Part shown: positions 8,312 through 16,031 of the stretch, in pieces
Numbering within the stretch: the first letter of the stretch is position 1
Layout: every line of letters starts with the position of its first letter
Source of the DNA: CANMXU01 sp052030545
GTDB lineage: Bacteria; Pseudomonadota; Gammaproteobacteria; Enterobacterales; Alteromonadaceae
Assembly (NCBI RefSeq): GCF_052030545.1
Contig: NZ_JBPDIH010000014.1
Coordinates: 1-64,000, forward strand
Direction: 5' to 3'
Length of the DNA stretch: 64,000 nt
Translations under genes and position numbers: made by a program
The notes under the pieces: model-generated
The model's database searches: none
Told to the model about the DNA's origin: nothing
Seen by the model: only the letters and a program-made list of their open reading frames with translations

Positions 8312-8947
8312 ATGAAAAATGGCTTTATGTTAGTATGCGACGGCAGTAACGGCGCAGGAAAAACCACAGTAATCAAAACGATTGAACAATATCTACAAGA
8401 CAAAAATATTGAAACCGTTGTAACCCGAGAGCCGGGCGGCACAGCGATCAGTGAAAAAATTCGTGAGGTGATATTAGACCCCTCTACACCGGAAATGCAT
8501 AACTTGACTGAGCTGATGCTATTTGGCGCGGCTCGTGCGCAGCATGTTAATGAAAAAATCATCCCTGCATTAGCAGCTGGTAAGGTGGTGATAAGTGACC
8601 GTTTTGATGCGGCAACTTTTAGTTTTCAGCACTACGCGCGTGGAATTGACATTGATACCATTAAGCAAATTAACGATTTAGCACTCAGTGGTTTTTCAGC
8701 TGACATGAATATAATTCTCGATTTAGATCCGAAAGTAGGTCTTGAGCGTGTTAAACAGCGCGGTGAAGGTTTGGATCGCTTAGAAGATGAGAAAATGGAA
8801 TTTTTAGAAAAAGCACGTCAAGGTTATTTAACGCAAGCAAAGGAAGCGCCAAATAAATTTACTATTATCGATGCTTCTCAATCGAAAGAAGCAGTTTCCG
8901 CTCAAGTAAAGGCGGTTGTTGACCAACTTATTGCCAGTCGTTTATAA
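8312..8947 (+). CDS. tmk: Thymidylate kinase
   Basis: Phosphorylates dTMP to dTDP. It is 211 residues. The P-loop is at residues 10-18 but reads DGSNGAGKTT instead of the usual EGxxGAGKTT. The substrate motif TREPGGT, the DRFDAATFSFQHYARGID block (normally DR-F-SSxAYQGxxRG) and the lid arginine in RGEGLDRLE are present, so the call is firm, although the P-loop and the DRF block diverge from the E. coli type. The next gene in most gammaproteobacteria, holB, is absent; a terminator follows instead. Confidence 0.9.
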   Translation: MKNGFMLVCDGSNGAGKTTVIKTIEQYLQDKNIETVVTREPGGTAISEKIREVILDPSTPEMHNLTELMLFGAARAQHVNEKIIPALAAGKVVISDRFDAATFSFQHYARGIDIDTIKQINDLALSGFSADMNIILDLDPKVGLERVKQRGEGLDRLEDEKMEFLEKARQGYLTQAKEAPNKFTIIDASQSKEAVSAQVKAVVDQLIASRL

Positions 8948-8974
8948 AAAGGGCTAATATGCCTACTTCAATTA

Positions 8975-9026
8975 TGCCTCATTTCAGCGATATATCGCCT
9001 AGAGTGAGGCACGCATTTTTTCTTTC
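8975..9026 (+). terminator. Terminator after tmk
   Basis: TGCCTCA (8975-8981) pairs with TGAGGCA (9005-9011), enclosing a second small palindrome GCGATATATCGC, and is followed by a run of T at 9016-9024. It closes the fab-pabC-tmk transcript. Confidence 0.75.
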
Positions 9027-9522
9027 TCATGCGATTATACTCCTCAAAGCAGTATGAGTTTTTAATTTATCTACCTTCAACCTTCATCCGTTATTACTCA
9101 TTATTAACCGCATTTTCTGCCATTTTTAACTGCTACAAAAACGAACGTTTTAGCTACTTATCAACCTTTGTTTGCAACCATTTACAACATACTTACCGTC
9201 AATTTAATGAATTTACTTTAAGTTTTTTGCTAACACTTGCTAAACAAAGAGTGTAACAAAATCATTTTCTGTGTAATTGAAATGTACCTGTGGTGTTGTT
9301 TTTCTTTGTATGTGCCCATTTGTGTCACATAAGTGTTAAACGGGCCGCTCGGCGCATTGTTATTCATCCTATAAATAGTATATTCCTCCGAATGTTTTTA
9401 CGGGCACTTTCAAAATTCAATATTTTAGCCTGCAAATAAACTGATAAAACATGAGTGAATAATTAACGTAGCAGACTCAAAGAAGTCGCAGGTAATTGTT
9501 TGTTAAAATTTCTGAGGAGAAA
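9027..9522. other. Intergenic region upstream of the TonB-dependent receptor
   Basis: About 500 AT-rich bases after the tmk terminator. A 75-codon open frame at 9029-9256 has no ribosome-binding site and low-complexity composition, and I do not believe it is coding. I found no riboswitch-like structure and no convincing operator. The receptor's promoter must lie here, but I cannot pick a single best candidate. Confidence 0.5.
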
Positions 9523-12393
9523 ATGGTTGTGCAAAAAAAGTTTGCGTTAAGTCGTATTAGTCAGGCGTGTTTAATCGCCGCTAGCGTTTCAACATTGCCT
9601 GCATTAGCACAAGATAAGGTTGATGTACCAAAAATAACGGCTGAAGAAGTCGAAGTTATTACCGTTACTGGTGTGCGTGGCAGCTTGAAAGAGTCAATGA
9701 ACGACAAACGATTTTCAACTGAAATTAAAGACACTATTTCGGCCGAAGACATTGGTCAACTTCCTGATGAAAATATTGCTGAGGCGCTCCAGCGTGTAAC
9801 CGGTATTCAAATGGGGCGTTCAGCAGACGGTGAAGGCTCTAGTGTTCAAATTCGTGGTATATCTGACAACAACGTCGAAATTAATGGTCAGGTTGGTTCG
9901 GGTTCAGGCGCAGGAAGAAGCATAAACTTTCAAGATCTTCCGTCAGAGCTATTTTCGGGTATTGAAGTCTTAAAAGCACCTACGTCAGACAGAATTGAAG
10001 GCTCTTTAGGTGGTACGGTTAATTTAAAAACGCGTCGTCCGTTAGATATGAAGAAAAATCAAGTGGCGACAGTTTCAGCTAAGACTAAATACAATGAACA
10101 AAGCGGTGAGTTTGACCCAGATTTTAACGCCTTTTTAGCAAAAAGCTTTCGTGATACTGCAATTGGCGATTTTGGCGTAATAGTGAATGCCGGTCGTAAA
10201 AACGTTACCAGTAAAACTGACGTATATGGCGCGGGTGACTTTGAAAGTGCAGATGGTGCTTGGTTAAAAAGAGAAGGTGGTATTGACGTTAATGGCGATG
10301 GTGAAATCAATAATAGCGATGTGTATTACATTCCTAACGGTTTAAAATCTTCAACCAGCTATAAAGAAAGTCAACGTGATTCGTTCAATACTACATTGCA
10401 ATGGCAGCCTAACGATATCACCAATTTTTTCTTTGATTACACCTTTACTCAAAATGATGAATTTGTAACGGGTTCTTCTGCTTCTATGGCCTCAAGTGCT
10501 GCTCATTCTGAAATTAAAGAAGGCTCTGATTGGAGTGGTGCAAACTTAGGCGATGGTAGTTACATTATTAATGAAGGCACTATTAGTGGCGCTAGCGTTC
10601 GTATGGGGGGCGCGCCTTCAATTCGTGAGAAAAACGCGCGTTCACATAAATTTACCTTAGGTGGTGATGTTCAAGTTAACGACAGTTTAAATATTGCCAT
10701 GCAATATAATGTTACTTACGGTAGAACCCAAACAGAACAAGCGGGTTTGACGATGGGCTATGACTGGAACGGTGATAATAGAATCGACGGTAAAGACTGG
10801 GGTGGCGATTTAAATTTTGACTTCTCAGGTGGTGGCATTCCAAATGGCGGTTTATACGATCCTGAAACGGGTGAAAAAATAGATATCACCAACCCGCTAG
10901 ATGATCGCTTGCACTACTATCAAATGCAGCGTATTGCTCATGATGCACGTAACCGCGATGACGCCTTAACGCTTGATTTTACGTTAGACTTAGATAACGA
11001 TTTTTTTACTCAATTTAAATCTGGTATTCGTGTTGCAGGTCGTTCATTTGAAAAAGTATCTTATGAAAACATGAACCAAAACAAGCAAACCATGGTGGAT
11101 GGTAAATACCTCAATGTAAATATGCAGAAAGTTGCGGTAAACCCTGATAGTAATGAATGGGCTAATAACCAACAGATCTCTTCTGATCTTGCTCATTGTT
11201 TAGTTGAAAGTGACGGCGTTGATTTAGAAGGCAGTGATTTACCCGAGAATTGGATTGGTACAGATTGTGACATAGACTTTTTCACTGACTATTTCAATAT
11301 GCATGATATTCGTGCCATTAATGAAGAGACAGGTTACGGTTATTATGAAGATTTAAGCACACGTTATGACATAGGTGAAGATACCCTTGCTTTATACATG
11401 CGCGCTGACTTTTCAAGTGAAATTGGAGACTTACCTTTTTATGGTAACTTTGGTGCCCGTTACATAGAAACAAAAACAACGTCTGCGGGTTACGAAAAGA
11501 TTGCTGGCGGCAGCTTTGATTGGAATACCTATGACAATAGCTACCATGATTTTTTACCATCGATGAACTTAAACTTAGGTTTAAATGATGAAATGATTAT
11601 GCGTTTTGCTGCTTATAAAGCCGTACAACGTCCTGGTTTAGGTCAAATATCACCAAGTACGCAATACTTTTATGGCTCTGATATTGATGATTACAACGGT
11701 ACTGCAATTCTTGGTAATCCTGACTTAGATCCAGTACGAGCAGTTAACCTTGACCTTTCTTATGAGTGGTACTACTCAGCTGAAAGCATGTTTTCTGCAG
11801 CTCTTTTCTATAAAGATTTAGACAGTATTATTGCACTACCAGCAGAAACATTTGATTTAGTTATTGGCGATGAAACCTTTCAAGCGCGTCAATATCAAAA
11901 CTTACCTGGAACAACTATTTACGGTGCTGAATTTGCTCTGCAACATTCATTAGCGGATTTAGGAAGTCTGTTTGAACATACAGGACTTGGTTTAAACTAC
12001 ACCTTTTCAGATGAAGATTCAGACTTAACCGATACCGAAGGCAACGAAATTGGCCGCCGTGGTTTGTCTAAGCACAGCTACAATGTATCTGCATTTTATG
12101 ATGACGGTGATTTAAGTGTACGTTTAGCCTATAACTGGCGTAGTGAATTTACACGCCGCGAAAATGTGCGATTAGGGTGGGGCACTGATGACTTTTTACC
12201 TGAGCTAGAAGATGCTCGCGGTCAACTGGATTTAAGTGTTAATTACAAGATTGGTAAACACCTTAAAGTTAACTTCTCAGCGATCAACTTAAATGACTCT
12301 AAAACGATTCGTTACTTACATCATGAAGAGTTGATTAATTATATCGCAGCACCAGGGCGTCGCTTTAATTTAGGCATGGTATATCGCTTTTAG
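9523..12393 (+). CDS. TonB-dependent receptor, large marine type
   Basis: Outer-membrane active transporter of 956 residues. A signal peptide ends at ALA-QD near residue 31. A TonB-box-like VEVITVTGVRGSL follows, then a plug domain (DTISAEDIGQLPDENIAEAL, VQIRGI, GGTVNLKTRRP) and a long beta-barrel ending in a terminal phenylalanine. I start at ATG 9523 because GAGGAG lies five to nine bases upstream; an in-frame TTG at 9496 adds nine residues without a site. Two acidic loops, near residues 254-265 and 414-425, have the D-x-N-x-D spacing of EF-hand or dockerin calcium loops. The substrate is unknown. The galETK operon directly downstream suggests a galactose-containing saccharide, but the two units are separated by a terminator. 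Confidence 0.92.
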   Translation: MVVQKKFALSRISQACLIAASVSTLPALAQDKVDVPKITAEEVEVITVTGVRGSLKESMNDKRFSTEIKDTISAEDIGQLPDENIAEALQRVTGIQMGRSADGEGSSVQIRGISDNNVEINGQVGSGSGAGRSINFQDLPSELFSGIEVLKAPTSDRIEGSLGGTVNLKTRRPLDMKKNQVATVSAKTKYNEQSGEFDPDFNAFLAKSFRDTAIGDFGVIVNAGRKNVTSKTDVYGAGDFESADGAWLKREGGIDVNGDGEINNSDVYYIPNGLKSSTSYKESQRDSFNTTLQWQPNDITNFFFDYTFTQNDEFVTGSSASMASSAAHSEIKEGSDWSGANLGDGSYIINEGTISGASVRMGGAPSIREKNARSHKFTLGGDVQVNDSLNIAMQYNVTYGRTQTEQAGLTMGYDWNGDNRIDGKDWGGDLNFDFSGGGIPNGGLYDPETGEKIDITNPLDDRLHYYQMQRIAHDARNRDDALTLDFTLDLDNDFFTQFKSGIRVAGRSFEKVSYENMNQNKQTMVDGKYLNVNMQKVAVNPDSNEWANNQQISSDLAHCLVESDGVDLEGSDLPENWIGTDCDIDFFTDYFNMHDIRAINEETGYGYYEDLSTRYDIGEDTLALYMRADFSSEIGDLPFYGNFGARYIETKTTSAGYEKIAGGSFDWNTYDNSYHDFLPSMNLNLGLNDEMIMRFAAYKAVQRPGLGQISPSTQYFYGSDIDDYNGTAILGNPDLDPVRAVNLDLSYEWYYSAESMFSAALFYKDLDSIIALPAETFDLVIGDETFQARQYQNLPGTTIYGAEFALQHSLADLGSLFEHTGLGLNYTFSDEDSDLTDTEGNEIGRRGLSKHSYNVSAFYDDGDLSVRLAYNWRSEFTRRENVRLGWGTDDFLPELEDARGQLDLSVNYKIGKHLKVNFSAINLNDSKTIRYLHHEELINYIAAPGRRFNLGMVYRF

Positions 12394-12422
12394 TTATCCA
12401 GCCAATTAAGTTTATATTTAAT

Positions 12423-12456
12423 AAAATCGAGCACAATTTTGTGCTCGATTTTTTTA
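12423..12456 (+). terminator. Strong terminator after the TonB-dependent receptor
   Basis: AAATCGAGCACAA (12424-12436) and TTGTGCTCGATTT (12439-12451) form a long perfect stem with a tiny loop, followed by a T run to 12455. The receptor and galE are therefore separate transcripts. Confidence 0.92.
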
Positions 12457-12532
12457 TTTTATTCATATACTGGGCAGTTGTTTATAGGGCTTAAAAAATA
12501 ATTGCGTTATTTAAATAATTTTAGCTACATAA

Positions 12533-12560
12533 ACATCATATGTTCATGATAATATGATGT
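12533..12560. promoter_or_regulatory. Perfect 9-bp inverted repeat upstream of galE, candidate operator
   Basis: ACATCATAT (12533-12541) is repeated inverted as ATATGATGT (12552-12560), with a 10-base spacer. It lies about 35 bases upstream of the proposed galE -35 box. Size and symmetry suit a dimeric regulator, but I cannot name the family. Confidence 0.45.
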
Positions 12561-12593
12561 GAAACGTAATTTGCATCGCGTTTAATTTAACAC

Positions 12594-12623
12594 TTGCTTT
12601 ACAAATTAATTTTATAGTATTAT
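12594..12623 (+). promoter_or_regulatory. Probable galE promoter
   Basis: TTGCTT (12594-12599), an 18-base AT-rich spacer and TATTAT (12618-12623) lie 44 bases ahead of the galE GTG start. TTTACA at 12598 is an alternative -35 with poorer spacing to its -10. Confidence 0.5.
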
Positions 12624-12666
12624 TTATCATACAAATAGTTTTTGTATTCTTTTCTAAGGAACGATA

Positions 12667-13677
12667 GTGAAAATTCTTGTTACAGGCGGTATGGGATATA
12701 TTGGTAGCCATACTTGTATAGCTTTGCATAAAGCAGGTTATACGCCAGTTATTTATGACAACTTATCCAATGCCAGCATTAAAGTACTTGATCAACTAGA
12801 AGTTATCACCGGCGCACGCTTTGACTTTATCGAAGGAGATATCCTTGATAAAGCCCACTTTAAAGCCGCCCTTGTAGAAAATAATATTGAAGCTGTTTTT
12901 CACTTTGCTGCGTTAAAAGCGGTAGGAGAGTCGACCGAACAACCCCTGCGTTATTACCAAAATAACGTTTCAGGTACAGTGGCAATGTTAGAAGTGATGA
13001 AAGAAGTTGGTGTTAACCGTATTATTTTCAGCTCTTCAGCAACGGTTTATGGCGATCCGCAATATCTTCCTATCGATGAAAAACATCCTATCTCTGCAAC
13101 TAACCCATACGGTTGGACAAAAGTGATGGTTGAACAAATATTAGCGGACAATTGTGCCTCAGACGACAATGCGTTAGCTATTGCACTTCGTTACTTTAAC
13201 CCTGTTGGCGCTCACCCTAGTGGATTGTTGGGCGAAAGTCCGTCTGGTATTCCGAATAACCTAATGCCATTTATTGCCCAAACAGCGGTTGGTAAAAGAG
13301 AATTTGTTAGCGTTTTTGGTGATGACTACAACACACCTGACGGCACAGGTGTTCGTGACTATATTCATATTATGGATTTAGCGGAAGGCCATGTTGCGGC
13401 ATTTTCAGCACATAAACAAGACAGCGGCTTTTTACCGTATAACTTAGGCACTGGGCAAGGTTATTCAGTGCTAGAAGTGATCAAAGCATTTTCAGCCTCT
13501 TCAGGTGTTGATGTTGCCTATAAAATGGCGCCAAGAAGACCTGGTGATATTGCTAGCAATTATGCTGAAGCGTCACTTGCCAAAGAAAAATTAGGTTGGA
13601 CCGCAAAACTCGATATTAAAGCAATGACAGATGATACCTGGCATTGGCAGTCAAAATACCCAAATGGGTTGGAGTAA
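12667..13677 (+). CDS. galE: UDP-glucose 4-epimerase
   Basis: Interconverts UDP-galactose and UDP-glucose in the Leloir pathway and supplies UDP-galactose for glycans. It is 336 residues. The NAD-binding GGMGYIGS motif is at residues 7-14, the Ser cluster FSSSATVYG is near 121-129, and the YxxxK catalytic pair is Tyr148/Lys152 in NPYGWTK. The start is GTG at 12667 with AAGGA seven bases upstream, giving MKILVTGGMGYIGS. It is first gene of a tight galE-galT-galK operon (gaps of three and one bases). Confidence 0.97.
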   Translation: MKILVTGGMGYIGSHTCIALHKAGYTPVIYDNLSNASIKVLDQLEVITGARFDFIEGDILDKAHFKAALVENNIEAVFHFAALKAVGESTEQPLRYYQNNVSGTVAMLEVMKEVGVNRIIFSSSATVYGDPQYLPIDEKHPISATNPYGWTKVMVEQILADNCASDDNALAIALRYFNPVGAHPSGLLGESPSGIPNNLMPFIAQTAVGKREFVSVFGDDYNTPDGTGVRDYIHIMDLAEGHVAAFSAHKQDSGFLPYNLGTGQGYSVLEVIKAFSASSGVDVAYKMAPRRPGDIASNYAEASLAKEKLGWTAKLDIKAMTDDTWHWQSKYPNGLE

Positions 13678-13680
13678 TTA

Positions 13681-14727
13681 ATGAATAACTTAGAATTTAC
13701 CCATCGTCGCAAAAATCCATTAACGGGTGACTGGGTATTAGTATCACCACACCGTAATAATCGTCCTTGGTCAGGTGCCACTGAAGCACCATCAGGCGAA
13801 GCGTTACCAAAATACGATGAAAATTGTCCGTTATGTCCGGGTAATTCACGTGCAAACGATACGCATAATCCAGAATACAAAGACACTTTTGTGTTTAAAA
13901 ATGACTTTGGCGCATTAGTTTCAGAGCAATCGGGCACAGAAGCATTAGCAGATGCTGAGCAAAACCCATTATTTGAAGCCGATGTCGCTAATGGTGAATG
14001 TCGCGTGATTTGTTTCTCACCGGATCACAATAAATCGTTACCTGAGTTAACGCCAAATGAAATCAGTAAAGTGATTGATACTTGGCAGTCAAACTATGTT
14101 GAACTTGCCGAGCAGTACAACTGCGTGCACGTTTTTGAAAACAAAGGCGCGATTATGGGCTGTTCTCAGCCGCACCCACATGGTCAAATTTGGGCGCATG
14201 ACCACCTATCGACAGAAGTTGAAGTTGAAGATAAAAACCAGTTTGCCTATCAAGCAAAACACGGCAGTAACTTATTAGGTGACTATGTTGCCAAAGAAGT
14301 GGCTCAACAAGACCGTGTTGTTGCACAAAATGACCATTGGTTAGTGGTTGTGCCGTTTTGGGCTGCATGGCCGTTTGAAACCTTATTAGTTGCTAAAGGT
14401 GACGTTCGTCACTTTGGTCAATTAACTCAAGCACAAAAAGACGCTTTAGCTGAAATTTTGCAAGAGCTAACAATTCGCTACGACAACGTATTTAATTGTA
14501 GTTTCCCATACTCTATGGGTTGGCACAGTGCACCGGCAAAAGCAGAAGATGATAGTCATTGGCGTTTGCATGCACATTTTTATCCGCCGTTATTACGCTC
14601 AGCTAGTGTGAAAAAACACATGGTTGGCTATGAAATGTTAGCCGAAAGTCAGCGTGATTTAAGCGCTGAAACCGCTGCGAAAATTTTACGCGAAGTAAGT
14701 ACAACGCATTATAAGCAAGGGGAATAA
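13681..14727 (+). CDS. galT: Galactose-1-phosphate uridylyltransferase
   Basis: Transfers UMP from UDP-glucose to galactose-1-phosphate. It is 348 residues. The active site CSQPHPHGQIW carries the nucleophilic histidine at His167, and the zinc-binding pair is in CPLC at residues 49-52. The second half has the SMGWHSAP and LHAHFYPP blocks of the family. It starts three bases after the galE stop. Confidence 0.97.
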   Translation: MNNLEFTHRRKNPLTGDWVLVSPHRNNRPWSGATEAPSGEALPKYDENCPLCPGNSRANDTHNPEYKDTFVFKNDFGALVSEQSGTEALADAEQNPLFEADVANGECRVICFSPDHNKSLPELTPNEISKVIDTWQSNYVELAEQYNCVHVFENKGAIMGCSQPHPHGQIWAHDHLSTEVEVEDKNQFAYQAKHGSNLLGDYVAKEVAQQDRVVAQNDHWLVVVPFWAAWPFETLLVAKGDVRHFGQLTQAQKDALAEILQELTIRYDNVFNCSFPYSMGWHSAPAKAEDDSHWRLHAHFYPPLLRSASVKKHMVGYEMLAESQRDLSAETAAKILREVSTTHYKQGE

Positions 14728-14728
14728 A

Positions 14729-15877
14729 ATGAGCTTTGATATGCTAAAAGATAGATTTGAAGAACTTTATCAACAACCAGCTAACGCTATTTCAATTGCG
14801 CCAGGTCGCGTAAACTTAATTGGTGAATTCACCGATTATAATGACGGTTTTGTTTTACCTTGTGCGCTAGAATACGCAACGCGTGTTTTATATCGTCAAC
14901 GTGAAGATGACAAAATTGTTGTGCACTCAATGAGCTACCCAGGTGAAAAAGACGAATTTAGCGCAAGTGAAGAAATCACCAAAGGCGATTCGCAATGGGG
15001 TAACTACATTAGAGCGATGGCATTTGTATTTAAGCGTGCAGGTTTTGCCCTTAAAGGCGTAGACTTATTAATTGAGTCAGACGTACCGCAAGGTAGTGGT
15101 TTATCTTCGTCAGCTGCTCTTGAAGTGTCTATTGGCGGTGTATTTAATGCTATCGGTGGTTTTGGTTTATCTGAACAACGCATTGCGGTATTAGGTCAAG
15201 AAGCTGAAAACGACTTTATGGACTGCCAATGTGGCATCATGGATCAGTTAATCTCTGCTGAAGGTGAAAAAAGTCACGCGTTACTTATTGACTGCGAAAA
15301 CCTTGAAACTGAAGCGATTTCAATTCCTGAAGATTTATCAATTGTTATTGTTAACTCTAATTACCCGCGTAAGTTAGTGGACAGTGAATACAACCAACGC
15401 CGTATTGATTGTGAGCAAGCGGCAAGTAAAATGGGTGTAAAAACACTACGTGGCGCAGATTTAGATAAACTTGCGCAAGCGAAAAGTGACATGACTGAAA
15501 ACGAATACAAACGTGCTCATCACGTGATCACTGAAAATTCGCGCGTTATTGCCGCGACAGTGGCACTTAAAAATAATGACATGGACGCGCTTCGCTCATT
15601 AATGACTGGCTCGCATGTCTCGCTTCGTGATGACTTTGAAGTAACAGTACCTGCAACCGACGGTTTAGTGACTATTTGTCAAGAAGCCTTAGGTGATCGC
15701 GGCGCAGTTCGTATGACAGGTGGCGGTTTTGGTGGCGCTATCGTATGTTTATGTCGTGCTGAAGATGTTGACAGCATTAAAGCTGCAGTTACTGAAAAAT
15801 ATCACGCACAATTTGATTTGCACGCTGATATTTATGTGTGTAAAGCCGGTAACGGTTTAGCGGTGACTAGTTTTTAA
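14729..15877 (+). CDS. galK: Galactokinase
   Basis: Phosphorylates galactose at C1 using ATP; GHMP kinase fold, 382 residues. The sugar-binding N-terminal motif GRVNLIGEFTDYNDG is near residues 27-41, and the ATP loop GSGLSSSAALEV and the C-terminal GGGFGG motif are intact. The GE-F-TDYND segment has Phe where E. coli GalK has His; I take this as lineage variation, not loss of function. Its start lies one base after the galT stop, with AGGGGAA overlapping the galT end. Confidence 0.97.
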   Translation: MSFDMLKDRFEELYQQPANAISIAPGRVNLIGEFTDYNDGFVLPCALEYATRVLYRQREDDKIVVHSMSYPGEKDEFSASEEITKGDSQWGNYIRAMAFVFKRAGFALKGVDLLIESDVPQGSGLSSSAALEVSIGGVFNAIGGFGLSEQRIAVLGQEAENDFMDCQCGIMDQLISAEGEKSHALLIDCENLETEAISIPEDLSIVIVNSNYPRKLVDSEYNQRRIDCEQAASKMGVKTLRGADLDKLAQAKSDMTENEYKRAHHVITENSRVIAATVALKNNDMDALRSLMTGSHVSLRDDFEVTVPATDGLVTICQEALGDRGAVRMTGGGFGGAIVCLCRAEDVDSIKAAVTEKYHAQFDLHADIYVCKAGNGLAVTSF

Positions 15878-15931
15878 TTAAACCTATCAGTAAATTTAAT
15901 AGTATGTATATTTATGCATAATTTGATAGTT

Positions 15932-15969
15932 AAAAAGGCGTTAAGGAAAATATCCTTAACGCCTTTTTT
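15932..15969. terminator. Terminator after galK, bidirectional
   Basis: A perfect 16-bp stem, AAAAAGGCGTTAAGGA (15932-15947) with its complement at 15953-15968, has a five-base loop and T/A runs on both sides. It serves galETK from the left and the DUF1800 gene, which converges from the right. Confidence 0.93.
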
Positions 15970-16031
15970 GATCTCATGTTTTAGTGGGTAAAACGTTAAA
16001 AGCTCATTAAAGTCGAATAGGCTATGCTCTT

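Noticed and set aside
9029..9256. A 75-codon plus-strand open frame after the tmk terminator
   Set aside because: It has no ribosome-binding site, starts within a few bases of the terminator T run, and its composition looks like translated AT-rich spacer.
9290..9345. A CRP-like site upstream of the TonB-dependent receptor
   Set aside because: Only one half (TCACA) is present near 9325; the matching TGTGA half at the right spacing is missing.
13560..13937. A 125-codon minus-strand open frame across galE and galT
   Set aside because: It is antisense to two conserved genes and shows no family motif.
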